DNA of 64,000 nt from JABDQA01 sp963759125 (GTDB taxonomy: Bacteria > Desulfobacterota > Desulfobulbia > Desulfobulbales > Desulfocapsaceae): contig CAVWXN010000005.1 of assembly GCA_963759125.1 (NCBI GenBank), forward strand, positions 372,001 through 436,000, given 5' to 3'. The translations under genes were made by a program, and so were the position numbers. The notes beneath the pieces were generated by a model, which saw only the letters and a program-made list of their open reading frames with translations, did not search any database and was not told where the DNA came from. Shown piece after piece: positions 48,095 through 57,119 of this stretch (the stretch's first letter is position 1; every line of letters begins with the position of its first letter).

Positions 48095-50164
48095 ATGGGG
48101 AATAGTACCGGGAATACAGAACATTTTACTTCCTTATGCCGGATGTGTGACAACATGTGCGGGATCAATGTCTATGTTGAAAATGGCACCATAGTTAAAG
48201 TCACCGGACTCAAAGAGCATAAATGGAACCGCGGCCGGCTGTGCTTCAAAGGCAGGCTTGCCGTAGATATGGTAAACGCTCCTGATCGAATTATCAAACC
48301 GCTCAAACGAAATGGCCAGACATGGGAGGAAATTAACCTCGACCAAGCGTACGATGAGATTGCTGAAAAAATAACAAAGATCCAGTCAACCTGGGGTGAG
48401 CGGGCTATGAGCGTATGGAAAGGTGAGGCGCTTGGGTTTATGACCCAGGAAGATCTGTATCGCCGTTTTATCCACGCCATAGGCTCTCCCAATTACTTCT
48501 CCAATGATTCTGCATGTTATGTCGGCAGGTGGCTTGGTTATGCACTGGTAACCGGCGATTGGGCAACCCAGGATTTCGTCAAGACACAATGTGCGGTCAT
48601 CTGGGGCAGTAACCCACCCTACTCACAGCCAAACCTAACACCATCTATTCTCAGCGTCAGGGAACGAGATGGAAAACTGGTCGTTATTGATGTCAGGCGT
48701 TCAGCTATCGCCCGACGGGCAGATGAGTTTGTACAGATACAGCCAGGCACTGACGGAGCCCTTGCACACGGCATTGCCCGGCAACTGATCGTAGATGACA
48801 CGATTGCTCATAGTTTCATAGACGAATACACAACCGGCTTTGAAGCCTACGCTGAGTACGTAAAAAAATTCACCCCGGAACGCGTGGAGCAAGAGACCGG
48901 GGTCCCGGCTGAGACCGTTGTGCACATTGCCCGAGAACTCGGAAGGTTTAGACCGAAGGTAGCCTTTTATGCTGGAAACGGTCTCGAACACCATGAAAAC
49001 GGGATCAACAATGTTCGGGCAATTGCCTGCCTGGACGGATTACTTGGCAATCTCGACCATGAGGGGGGAAATTTTACCGCGGAAAAACCGGCCCTGAGGG
49101 ACCTGACGCTCTATAAAGAAAAACCCCTGCGACACCTTGGTCCTATTGGGGCAGACAAATATCCGGCAGTGTATGAATTTCGCAAGGAATGTCACAACAT
49201 GACCGGCATCGATACCATTTTGACTGACAAACCATACCCGCTCAAAGGCATGATTCTGTCCGGGGCAAACCCCGTTCTGACCAATCCGAACAGCCAGAAG
49301 GTAAGCAAAGCATTCAGGGCTCTGGAGCTTTTTGTTGTGCGGGATTTGTTCATGACGGAAACGGCAAAACTCGCAGATTATGTTTTGCCGGCAGCAGCCT
49401 TTTTCGAAGATCCAAAACTCCATTGTCACCCAATCCATCAGATCATCAGTCTGTCAAAGAAAATTGTCACCTTCCCCGGGTGCGACAGCGAGTATATCTT
49501 CCTCAAAAAACTCGCAGCCAGATTGGGGGCAGAAAGCTATTTCCCATGGAAAGATAAAGATGAACTCAACAGCTGGCTGCTTCAGGATACCGGTATTACT
49601 CTCGAAACATTGCACAATCATCCAGAGGGTTATGAATATAAGCCAAAACGTTACCTCAAATACCAAACAGAGGGATTAGCAACATCATCAGGGAAATTTG
49701 AATTTGTTTCGAATTACCTGAAGGACCATGGATATATAGGACTCCCTGAATATTTCCCGCCTGCCTACAAAAGTTCCCCCAACCCCGAATTCCCCTTTGT
49801 TATGGTAACAGGCGCCAGAAAAGCTTTTTACACCCATGGCCGAAATCGTAATTTTCAACGATGTCGATCGGCCATTCCAAACCCGGACATAGAAATGCAC
49901 CCGAGTGATGCCGAGATGCTCGGGGTAACAACAGGTGATATCGTCACGGTAACATCTACCGTCGGATCTGTAGACATTCCAGTCAAAGTCGTCGACAAAT
50001 CGAGCATTTTGCCAGGTGTAACCCAGGTGACCCACGGCTGGAAAGAAAGTAATATCAATTTGATAACTCCAGATGATCGCAACGACCCTATTAATGGGTT
50101 CCCTCTGATGAAGTCTGTGGAGGTCAAAATTACACCCAAGCTGGACAGCAACACCAACGATTGA
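48095..50164 (+). CDS. cytoplasmic molybdopterin oxidoreductase (DMSO reductase family)
   Basis: A 689-residue Mo/W-bis-pterin enzyme. The N-terminal 4Fe-4S site is CRMCDNMCGINVYV with GRLCFKGRLA; the likely metal-ligand cysteine is in NDSACYVGRWLGY. Cofactor-binding stretches include WGSNPPYSQPN, ILSGANPVLTNPNSQ and the C-terminal MVTGARKAFYTHGRNRN. There is no Tat signal, so it acts in the cytoplasm, and no dedicated electron-transfer subunit adjoins. It resembles unassigned family members rather than formate dehydrogenase or nitrate reductase. Placed between the methyltransferases and an amino acid importer, it might hydroxylate or oxidise the imported compound. Start ATG 48095 has a weak ribosome site. 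Confidence 0.85.
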   Translation: MGNSTGNTEHFTSLCRMCDNMCGINVYVENGTIVKVTGLKEHKWNRGRLCFKGRLAVDMVNAPDRIIKPLKRNGQTWEEINLDQAYDEIAEKITKIQSTWGERAMSVWKGEALGFMTQEDLYRRFIHAIGSPNYFSNDSACYVGRWLGYALVTGDWATQDFVKTQCAVIWGSNPPYSQPNLTPSILSVRERDGKLVVIDVRRSAIARRADEFVQIQPGTDGALAHGIARQLIVDDTIAHSFIDEYTTGFEAYAEYVKKFTPERVEQETGVPAETVVHIARELGRFRPKVAFYAGNGLEHHENGINNVRAIACLDGLLGNLDHEGGNFTAEKPALRDLTLYKEKPLRHLGPIGADKYPAVYEFRKECHNMTGIDTILTDKPYPLKGMILSGANPVLTNPNSQKVSKAFRALELFVVRDLFMTETAKLADYVLPAAAFFEDPKLHCHPIHQIISLSKKIVTFPGCDSEYIFLKKLAARLGAESYFPWKDKDELNSWLLQDTGITLETLHNHPEGYEYKPKRYLKYQTEGLATSSGKFEFVSNYLKDHGYIGLPEYFPPAYKSSPNPEFPFVMVTGARKAFYTHGRNRNFQRCRSAIPNPDIEMHPSDAEMLGVTTGDIVTVTSTVGSVDIPVKVVDKSSILPGVTQVTHGWKESNINLITPDDRNDPINGFPLMKSVEVKITPKLDSNTND

Positions 50165-50421
50165 ATAAAGATTGATTGTGCAGCAGCTGATTCTCGATTC
50201 AGCCCCAACCATGCCCCGGCGATGATCAGTATGGTAATTGACAGACAAGCCGAATTTCAGGACGCCAGTTTCAGGGACCAGCACCTGACAATCTGACAAA
50301 AACAGGTAATTGCTAGAAAATCCAACTCAGTAGGGTATAGTTACACCCAGGACTAATGAGACAATATGCACTTTTAATGAGTGTATGTTGAATTTCCTTT
50401 CTAAACTCCGAAGAGATAATA

Positions 50422-51264
50422 ATGAATAATGGCCGAACACAGGATGTGAGGCTTTCCCCTTCCAGCGCAGGGAATCGTTTCTTATCAACCTCCCGGCTAC
50501 CAGTCAAAGATATTATTGTCTACGTCGTTATCATGGCCGGTATTGTTTGGGTTATTCTCCGAGGCGCATCAGAGCAGGGATACAATTGGCAATGGTACCG
50601 AATTCCTCAATTCCTCTATACCAATAAAGACGGTGTATTCACCTTAGGCCCCCTGCTTGAAGGGTTGAAGATTACCCTCCATATCACCTGGATCAGCATG
50701 ATCCTGACCTATATTATCGGGTTGGCAACTGCGCTTTTGCGGCTGTCTGATTCACTAATCGGGCGGGCCGTTGCCCGTGTCTATCTTGAGATAGCCAGAA
50801 ATACCCCGCTTATTGTTCAGCTTTTTTTCATCTATTTTGTCGTGGCTCCGGTTCTGGGAATTGATCGTCTGTTTGCAGCCATCCTCGCTCTGAGCCTTTT
50901 TGAAGGAGCCTATGCTTCTGAAGTTTACCGATCCGGGATTGTCTCAATCGACAAGGGCCAGTGGGAAGCATCCCACAGCCTGGGCCTCACCACCTTCGAT
51001 ACATACCGTAAAGTTATTCTTCCGCAGGCAATCCGAAGGGTTCTGCCACCGCTAACCAGCCAGACAATTTCCCTGATCAAGGATTCATCACTGGTCAGTG
51101 TTATTGCTGTTTATGAAATGACAATGCAGGCCAACGCTATCGTAGCCGAGACTTTTTTAACGTTTGAAGTCTATTTCACCATTGCCGGCATCTACCTCGT
51201 AATAACGGTGATTTTATCCCAGTTCGTGGCCCTGATGGAACGGAAATTCAAAGTTCACCACTAA
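50422..51264 (+). CDS. polar amino acid ABC transporter permease (HisM/GlnP family)
   Basis: A 280-residue permease. After a cytoplasmic tail and a first helix (about 34-52) comes the BPD transport domain with its characteristic EAA loop, GQWEASHSLGLTTFDTYRKV, and ILPQAIRRVLPP. The family (His/Glu/Arg-type uptake, TIGR01726) imports polar amino acids and opines. It is the first gene of a four-gene importer (permease, ATPase, binding protein, second permease). The 257-base region upstream holds nothing else recognisable; no HutC-like box was seen there. Confidence 0.9.
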   Translation: MNNGRTQDVRLSPSSAGNRFLSTSRLPVKDIIVYVVIMAGIVWVILRGASEQGYNWQWYRIPQFLYTNKDGVFTLGPLLEGLKITLHITWISMILTYIIGLATALLRLSDSLIGRAVARVYLEIARNTPLIVQLFFIYFVVAPVLGIDRLFAAILALSLFEGAYASEVYRSGIVSIDKGQWEASHSLGLTTFDTYRKVILPQAIRRVLPPLTSQTISLIKDSSLVSVIAVYEMTMQANAIVAETFLTFEVYFTIAGIYLVITVILSQFVALMERKFKVHH

Positions 51265-51289
51265 TTATCTCATTATTGAGAGTGAGGCT

Positions 51290-52042
51290 ATGGCAGAAAA
51301 AAAGTTGGGCGACTACATCATCAATGTAAAAAATATCTCCAAGACCTTTCCGAATGGGGTCAGGGCGCTCTGTGATTTTTCTACCAATATCCGCCGGGCC
51401 GAGGTCGTGGTCGTTATTGGTCCATCGGGGTCTGGAAAATCGACCTTTCTCAGATGCCTGAACGGACTTGAAGAGATCGATTCGGGAGAAATCATATTTG
51501 ACGGCATACCGCTTGATGACAACAAAAAAAACAGATTAAAGATTCGTCGTGAAATGGGTATGGTATTTCAATTGTTTAACCTGTTTCCGCATCTGACAGT
51601 CCTGCAGAACGTGATGCTTGCCCAGCAACTCGTCCGAAAAAGCTCGGCAAGTATCGCTCGGTCGGTTTCCATGGAACTGCTTGAAAAAGTCGGTATCGAC
51701 GACAAAGTAGACTCCTACCCCAATCAACTCTCCGGCGGTCAGCAGCAGCGGGTTGCCATCGCTCGAGCACTGGCCATGAAACCCAAGGTGATGCTCTTTG
51801 ACGAAGCAACAAGTGCGCTGGACCCTGAGATGATCGGTGAAGTGCTCGATGTTATGAGAACATTGGCAAAAGAAGGTATGACCATGATCTGTGTCACCCA
51901 TGAGCTTGGGTTTGCCCAGGAAGTGAGTGACTGGGTCATTTTTATGGATGAAGGAAAGATTGTAGAGGGAGGGACTGCTGAACATTTCTTCAACAACCCG
52001 CAGGAAGAAAGGACAAAGCTTTTTCTTAGTCAGATTTTATAA
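51290..52042 (+). CDS. polar amino acid ABC transporter ATPase (GlnQ/HisP type)
   Basis: A 250-residue ATPase with Walker A GPSGSGKST, Q-loop in MGMVFQLFNLFPHLT, signature LSGGQQQRVAIARALA, Walker B VMLFDEATSALDP and H-loop CVTHELGFA. The GMVFQ-x-FNLFPH and TSALDPE elements are typical of the amino acid (PAAT) subfamily. It follows the permease after 25 bases. A second permease downstream suggests a heterodimeric channel. It would energise uptake of the substrate for the methyltransferase or Hut pathways. Confidence 0.95.
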   Translation: MAEKKLGDYIINVKNISKTFPNGVRALCDFSTNIRRAEVVVVIGPSGSGKSTFLRCLNGLEEIDSGEIIFDGIPLDDNKKNRLKIRREMGMVFQLFNLFPHLTVLQNVMLAQQLVRKSSASIARSVSMELLEKVGIDDKVDSYPNQLSGGQQQRVAIARALAMKPKVMLFDEATSALDPEMIGEVLDVMRTLAKEGMTMICVTHELGFAQEVSDWVIFMDEGKIVEGGTAEHFFNNPQEERTKLFLSQIL

Positions 52043-52132
52043 CTACTTGAATCCAACAGGAAAGGAGGTGGAAAACAGGTTGTATTGATTGGTAAGGATT
52101 AGAGATTAACAGTCAAACTATGGGAGATAGAT

Positions 52133-52963
52133 ATGAAACCTCGTTTAGCCGGAATTATTATCGCGTTAACACTGTTGCTGGCATTTATCGTACAGCCGGC
52201 ATCTGCAGCATCAGATGCGCAAAAGGAACTTGCCGCAAACAGTACAATTGAAAATGTTCTCCGCAGTGGAAAGCTCAGGGTCGGTATGTCAACCTTTATC
52301 CCTTGGGCCATGCAGTCCAAAACCGGAGAATGGGTAGGATTTGAAATTGATGTCGCCAAACGTCTGGCCCAAGACATGGGTGTTGAGGTTGAATTTATTC
52401 CGACCAAGTGGGAGGGATTAATCCCATCTCTTCTCACCGGAAAATTTGATCTTGTCATCGCTGGTATGACGGGGACCCCGCAGCGGGCATTGAAAATCAA
52501 TTTCACCCAGCCCTACGACTTCACCGGCACCCAGATCTGCATCAACAAGAAATTTGCTGACAAGGTCAAAATGCCGATGGATCTGAACGATCCTCAATTT
52601 ACCGTCTTGTCTCGTGTTGGTGTTACCGCTGCTGAGACGGCCAAAAGGCTCCTGCCCAAGGCTGAAAAAAGATTATTCTCCGACAACGGCTCCATGGTTC
52701 AGGAATTGTTGAACGGTAATGCAACGGCGATCATTCAATCATTGCCTGAACCAGCCCAGCTGGTTGCAAAAAATCCTGAGACCCTGGCCCTTCTGCCTGG
52801 AACGCTTACCAAAGAGCCCATCAGCATGGGCGTCCGCAAAGGCGATCCAGACACCCTGGCTTATCTCAACAACTGGATTGAGGTAGTAAGGGCTGAGGGT
52901 TTTCTCGAGGAGAAGGCCGATTACTGGTGGCGAAGCATGGAATGGGCATCACTGCTTGAATAA
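52133..52963 (+). CDS. amino acid ABC transporter substrate-binding protein
   Basis: A 276-residue periplasmic binding protein of family 3 (SBP_bac_3). Signal peptide residues 1-25 (LAGIIIALTLLLAFIVQPAS, cleavage near SAA). The fold starts at LRSGKLRVGMSTFIPWAMQS, with FEIDVAKRLAQDMGVEVEF and LVIAGMTGTPQRALKINFTQ (R in the alpha-carboxylate-binding position, as in amino acid binders). So the ligand probably carries an alpha-amino-acid head. The large aromatic content near the C-terminus (YWWRSMEW) is noteworthy. An aaaggaggtgg site lies further upstream; start ATG 52133. Confidence 0.92.
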   Translation: MKPRLAGIIIALTLLLAFIVQPASAASDAQKELAANSTIENVLRSGKLRVGMSTFIPWAMQSKTGEWVGFEIDVAKRLAQDMGVEVEFIPTKWEGLIPSLLTGKFDLVIAGMTGTPQRALKINFTQPYDFTGTQICINKKFADKVKMPMDLNDPQFTVLSRVGVTAAETAKRLLPKAEKRLFSDNGSMVQELLNGNATAIIQSLPEPAQLVAKNPETLALLPGTLTKEPISMGVRKGDPDTLAYLNNWIEVVRAEGFLEEKADYWWRSMEWASLLE

Positions 52964-53059
52964 CAACCCGTAACAAACCAGTTCGATGATCCTGGATGTG
53001 GTGCTGCAAACCACAGTGCCACATCCTCTTTTTGATTGTCCCGGAGATTGCCTGAATAG

Positions 53060-53944
53060 ATGCGTAAGAGAAGATTCCGTCTGACCGTCACTGATTTTGT
53101 GGTCTTTTCACTTCTTGTGCTCCTTTGTGTGTTTTTTGCCTATCGCATCAAGGTCGGCTTAAACTATAACTGGGCCTGGGACCTGATCCCCCAGTTTATC
53201 TTCCGCCAGGACAACAAGACTGGAGAATGGGTTTCCGGACTGCTGATGACCGGATTTTACACAACCATCCGCCTGAGTTTCTGGGGAATCATTCTGGCAA
53301 CGATCTTTGGCGTTTTAAGCGGGATTGCCAAAACCAGCAACATCCTCTTTTTCAGGTGGCTGGCCACGACCTATGTCGAGACAATGCGCAATCTCCCGCC
53401 CCTGGTAATTATCTTTATCGCCTATTTCTTTGTCGGTGACCAATTACTCTATCCATTGGGGATCGACGAGTGGGCCTATTCCCTCTCCCCGACGAGTCAA
53501 AATATCTTATCAACGCTGTTCGCCAAACCCGGGTATCTCACCGCATTTTGTGCCGCACTCATAACGCTGGCAATATTTGAGGGTGCCTACATTACTGAAA
53601 TAGTCAGAGCAGGAATTGAGTCCATCCACAGTGGGCAGTGGGAAGCTTCCCATGCATTAGGGTTTACCCGCTATCAGCAGATGCGGCACATCATTCTGCC
53701 CCAGACCTTCCAACGCATCATGCCGCCTATGGCCGGGCAATTTATCTCCCTGATCAAGGATTCTTCTATTGTCTCTGTTATTTCCATCCAGGAGCTGTGT
53801 TTCCAGGGTATTGAACTCATGACCAGCACCTTGCACACAATCGAAATCTGGACTGTCGTCACCCTGATGTATCTGGCTTTGACGCTGCCGTGTTCCTTGC
53901 TGGTGGAAAAACTTGAGAACCGATTGACCCTGAGCATCAAATAA
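53060..53944 (+). CDS. polar amino acid ABC transporter permease, second subunit
   Basis: A 294-residue permease paralogous to the one at 50422. It has a first helix at about residues 10-28, an extracytoplasmic stretch (NYNWAWDLIPQFIFRQ, echoing NWQWYRIPQFLY in the partner), and an EAA loop GQWEASHALGFTRYQQMRHI with ILPQTFQRIMPP. Two different permeases imply a heterodimer like HisQM. It is the last gene of the importer operon; 245 AT-rich bases follow before the next gene. Confidence 0.92.
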   Translation: MRKRRFRLTVTDFVVFSLLVLLCVFFAYRIKVGLNYNWAWDLIPQFIFRQDNKTGEWVSGLLMTGFYTTIRLSFWGIILATIFGVLSGIAKTSNILFFRWLATTYVETMRNLPPLVIIFIAYFFVGDQLLYPLGIDEWAYSLSPTSQNILSTLFAKPGYLTAFCAALITLAIFEGAYITEIVRAGIESIHSGQWEASHALGFTRYQQMRHIILPQTFQRIMPPMAGQFISLIKDSSIVSVISIQELCFQGIELMTSTLHTIEIWTVVTLMYLALTLPCSLLVEKLENRLTLSIK

Positions 53945-54189
53945 AAAAACGTGCAACAATGTCATTTTTATAGCGTCAGGAAAGTCATTCAATCATTTTG
54001 AATTACCACTATAATTTCTAAATATTTTAAGTGTTTTTAAGGATATGGTGACTATATTTACCTGGGTCAAATATTATTACCATCCTAAAGAATCGTGGAG
54101 AAATCATTTCCCATCACTAGCAAAGGCGCACCGCCGCCACCACCGATAACAAGAAGACTCAAAGCTAGGTGCGTAACTGGAGATATTAA

Positions 54190-55224
54190 ATGGCAAAACA
54201 GAAATTAATTGACGCGGTTAGAGGTAAAAAAACCGAGAATGCACCGTGGGTGCCCTATGCCGGTGTTCATTGCGGATTTGTGATCAACGAGCCGGCAGAC
54301 AAGTATTTACAAAATCCTGAACTCCTTGCCAAAGGCCTCGTTGAGACCGCCAGGAAATACAAAGCCGACGGTATCCCGCTGGCATTTGATCTCTCGATCG
54401 AAGCCCACTCACTCGGGTGTGATCTGGAGTGGTGGGAAGACAATGTACCATCCGTGTGCAGTCATCCCTGCTCGGACAAAACTCCAAGTGAAGCAGAAAT
54501 CGTATTGCCAACAAGAGAATCCGGTCGCTGGCCGATTCTGTTCGAAGCGGCAAAAATTGCCAAACCGCAGCTTGATGAACTTGACTGTGCCCTGATCGGG
54601 GCCGTCTGCGGACCCTTGACCCTTGCCTCACATCTTGCCGGCGTTCGCATCTTTACAGACGTATACAAGAACAAAGACTTCGTACATGAAGTCATCGACT
54701 GTGCAGGCAAAGCAGCCGCAGTGGCCGCCCAATTCTACATAGATATGGGGTGCGAAGTCATCGCCATAGTCGATCCCGTGGCCTCCCAGATAAAGCCTGA
54801 AACATTCAGGGAATTTGTGAGCCCTTATGTAAAAGACGCAATACGGGTAATCAACGATGCGGGATGCACGTCCTCGTTTTTTATATGCGGTAATGCGACC
54901 AAAGTTTTACGGGACGTCTGTGAACTCGATACCCACGGGTTTGCCATTGACGAGCAACTCAACATGAGCTTCGTCCGTGACCTTGCCCGTAAATATGGCA
55001 AAGGTTTTGGCGGCAATTTAAAGCTGACCCTAGCCTTGAGCCTGGGACTTCTCTCTCCACGCGAGGACGCACTCGTGAGCCTGGCGGCGGGAGGCAACAT
55101 CGGTTTCACCTTTGCCCCCGGCTGAGACATGCCCTACGATGTTCCGGAGGAACATGTAATGCAAGTCCTTGAAGCAAAAGAATGGTTTGATGAACATTAT
55201 GCCAAATATCCTGAGTCTTGGTAG
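54190..55224 (+). CDS. UroD/MtbA-family methyltransferase with selenocysteine at a zinc-ligand position
   Basis: A 344-residue protein of the uroporphyrinogen-decarboxylase-like methyltransferase family (MtaA/MtbA, about 340 residues), which moves methyl groups between corrinoid protein and a thiol or folate-like acceptor. The frame meets TGA at 55123-55125 (codon 312) within FAPG-UGA-DMPYDVPEEHV and continues to TAG 55222-55224. Relatives read APGCD-x-P there, with that Cys binding catalytic zinc, so selenocysteine replaces the ligand. The other zinc site, usually HICGN, reads FICGN, so the His is lost while Cys stays. A SECIS-like hairpin follows the UGA. Ending the gene at the UGA would drop the conserved C-terminus. 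Site ggag precedes ATG 54190. Confidence 0.82.
55123..55158 (+). promoter_or_regulatory. selenocysteine UGA with SECIS-like hairpin (UroD/MtbA-type gene)
   Basis: After TGA 55123-55125, TAC (55135-55137), a bulged g, and ATGTTCC (55139-55145) pair with GGAACAT (55149-55155) and GTA (55156-55158), closing a three-base GGA loop at 55146-55148, 21-23 bases after the UGA. Ten base pairs with a G-containing tight loop at this distance fit bacterial SECIS elements. Confidence 0.72.
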
Positions 55225-55249
55225 ATTTCAGCAGTTAGGAGGAGCAACT

Positions 55250-55636
55250 ATGGCAGATAAAATAACGATTGATGTCCTCACCTTGGACAGCGTTCAGTGT
55301 GCCGCCTGCGGGTACATGATGGAATCCATTGCGGCCTTGCCCGATGAAGTACAGTCCATGATCAATTATCGGGAGTGGTCGATAAAAACCAAGGAAGGCA
55401 TCGGTAAATTTACCGAACTCAAAGGCAAGGTTCTGCCCACGATCTGCATTGAAGGTGACCTTGTATTTGAAAGCCTTATCCCGCAATATGAAGAGCTTAT
55501 CGATGAGATGGCAAAACGAGCCCCCGAATCGATGGTCAACAGCCTTCAGGCAGCCCGTGACAAGGGTTTTGACTTCAGCAAGCTCAACGAAAACCTCAAA
55601 AAAGCCGGTGCCGGTCTCAATACAAAAATCGGCTGA
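55250..55636 (+). CDS. thioredoxin-like CxxC protein
   Basis: A 128-residue protein with a thioredoxin-like fold: strand IDVLTLDSVQ, then Cys17-Ala-Ala-Cys20, a helix, and LKGKVLPTICIEGDLVFESL with the cis-Pro region. It probably reduces or protects thiols or the selenol in the neighbouring methyltransferase system. ATG 55250 is chosen for its aggaggagc site over an in-frame upstream start that would overlap the preceding gene's end. It begins 25 bases after the Sec-containing methyltransferase. A UxxC paralogue lies at 56809. Confidence 0.75.
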   Translation: MADKITIDVLTLDSVQCAACGYMMESIAALPDEVQSMINYREWSIKTKEGIGKFTELKGKVLPTICIEGDLVFESLIPQYEELIDEMAKRAPESMVNSLQAARDKGFDFSKLNENLKKAGAGLNTKIG

Positions 55637-55717
55637 TTCTCACAGGAGTCGAAGCGAACTGGAGACTGGCCGTTAGCTGGTTTGCAGTTTTATTGCAATG
55701 ACGGCATCCGAGGCAAT

Positions 55718-56755
55718 ATGAGCGAAAAGACCATAGTGCTCCTCATCACCGGTTTTCTGGGGAGTGGCAAGACTACTTTTTTAAACAACATCATCAACCA
55801 TTTTCCCGAAGATCTCAAACTCACCATCCTGATGAATGAGTTTGGCGAAATCGGTATCGATGGCACCCTTGTTGAAGGTGATGATATAGACATGGTGGAA
55901 ATCAGTCGAGGTTCCATTTTCTGTGTCTGTGTCAAAACCGATTTTATCAAAGGACTTTACGAGCTGAACACCAAAACAAAACCTGATGTTCTGATCATTG
56001 AATCAACCGGTGTAGCAAATCCGTCCGATTTAAAACGTGATCTTAAATTATCAATTTTTGACAACCGCTTTGAGTTCACGGAACAATTCTGTATCATCGA
56101 TGCAGCCCATTTTCTAGACGCGTTCGAAGTTTTTGCATCGGTCGAAATACAGTTGGAAACCTCTACCGTCTTCCTCATTAATAAGTGCGATCTGGTATCG
56201 AGGCAGACGTTGGAAAAAATTAAGAGCCTGGTTCGAGAGTCCCATCCCGATCCTCACTTTTTTGAGACGAACTATGCAAAGATTCCTTTTGATAGTTTCC
56301 CCTATCTAGGCCTCAAAGAAGACACCACCCAAAGCAGTGCACCAGTCGCCCCCCGGAAATTATTGTCAACCAGAGAACTCGATGAATTCATACGTGAATC
56401 ATTGGAGAATCCTGAACTTGAGACAACCCCGCCCGACCAACTCGCTTCCGTCACCTACCTATGGCACGGGGACGATCTCGAAGAGATTAGAGAAATGGCA
56501 AATGCTCTTCCAGCAGGTGTTGTGCGTGCAAAAGGGTTCGCCCGGGAAAATAGCCAGATCTATTTATTCAGCTATGTCATGGGGGATTGGACGATCGAAG
56601 CCTCCGGCCCTGATGCAGGCGATATTAAACATCTCAATATGATTGTTTTCATTGGAAGTTTTAAGGCTATAAAAGCGATCGCCGGTACCATTTCAGCCCC
56701 CAGCTGGTCAGCACGAGAAGTAGTTCAACCCTTTGGCCAGATCAGTAAGATGTGA
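55718..56755 (+). CDS. CobW/HypB-type GTPase
   Basis: A 345-residue P-loop metallochaperone-like GTPase: Walker A GFLGSGKTT at residues 12-20, EFGEIGIDG, the cysteine motif SIFCVCVKTDF (in place of the usual GCxCC), IESTGVANPSD (Walker B) and NKCDLV (base specificity). The C-terminal COG0523/CobW_C domain follows (LASVTYLWHGDDLEEIREMA). The family delivers Zn, Co or Ni. Between two thioredoxin-like genes and after a zinc-type methyltransferase, it may supply metal to the methyltransferase. ATG 55718 is preferred to an upstream in-frame start. Confidence 0.88.
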   Translation: MSEKTIVLLITGFLGSGKTTFLNNIINHFPEDLKLTILMNEFGEIGIDGTLVEGDDIDMVEISRGSIFCVCVKTDFIKGLYELNTKTKPDVLIIESTGVANPSDLKRDLKLSIFDNRFEFTEQFCIIDAAHFLDAFEVFASVEIQLETSTVFLINKCDLVSRQTLEKIKSLVRESHPDPHFFETNYAKIPFDSFPYLGLKEDTTQSSAPVAPRKLLSTRELDEFIRESLENPELETTPPDQLASVTYLWHGDDLEEIREMANALPAGVVRAKGFARENSQIYLFSYVMGDWTIEASGPDAGDIKHLNMIVFIGSFKAIKAIAGTISAPSWSAREVVQPFGQISKM

Positions 56756-56808
56756 GGTGCTTGAAAAGGCAATTAATTCAGTCATTGAGAAGCCATTCTC
56801 CAGAAACA

Positions 56809-57100
56809 ATGATGCGAAAAGTAAGAGTTGATGTTTTGCTAACTGATTTCAGGCAATGACTTGCTTGTGTCTATATGGCAAAATCGGTACAGGAGCTGCC
56901 GATAGAGATACAGGGATTCATCGAGATTCACAAATGGGATATGCGAACCCTGGAAGGAAATGCTCGATTCCGTGAACTTAAAGGGAAAAGTCTCCCCTCG
57001 ATTGCCCTGGATGATGAGCTGGTGTATGAATCTGATAATTCCTGGCCAGGAAGAACTCATCGCGGAAATCACCAGGCGCTGGCAGATGAAAAACAACTGA
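56809..57100 (+). CDS. thioredoxin-like selenoprotein (UxxC), one frameshift
   Basis: A 96-residue paralogue of the CxxC protein at 55250. From ATG 56809 it reads RVDVLLTDFRQ-UGA-LACVYMAKSVQELP, aligning with IDVLTLDSVQ-C-AACGYMMESIAALP; the TGA (56857-56859, codon 17) sits exactly at Cys17 of the paralogue. Homology continues as FRELKGKSLPSIALDDELVY, which would be lost if translation stopped. A one-base shift near 57030 is needed to keep the paralogue-like IIPGQEELIAEITRRW tail to TGA 57098-57100. ATG 56812 is an alternative start. A hairpin follows the UGA. Confidence 0.72.
56857..56903 (+). promoter_or_regulatory. selenocysteine UGA with possible SECIS (thioredoxin-like gene)
   Basis: TGA at 56857-56859. 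ATCGGTA (56883-56889) pairs with TGCCGAT (56897-56903), with one G-U pair, leaving a CAGGAGC loop at 56890-56896, 31-37 bases after the UGA. This is at the far end of the bacterial SECIS distance range and weaker than the other two. Confidence 0.5.
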
Positions 57101-57119
57101 GGATACTTATGGCTACCTT

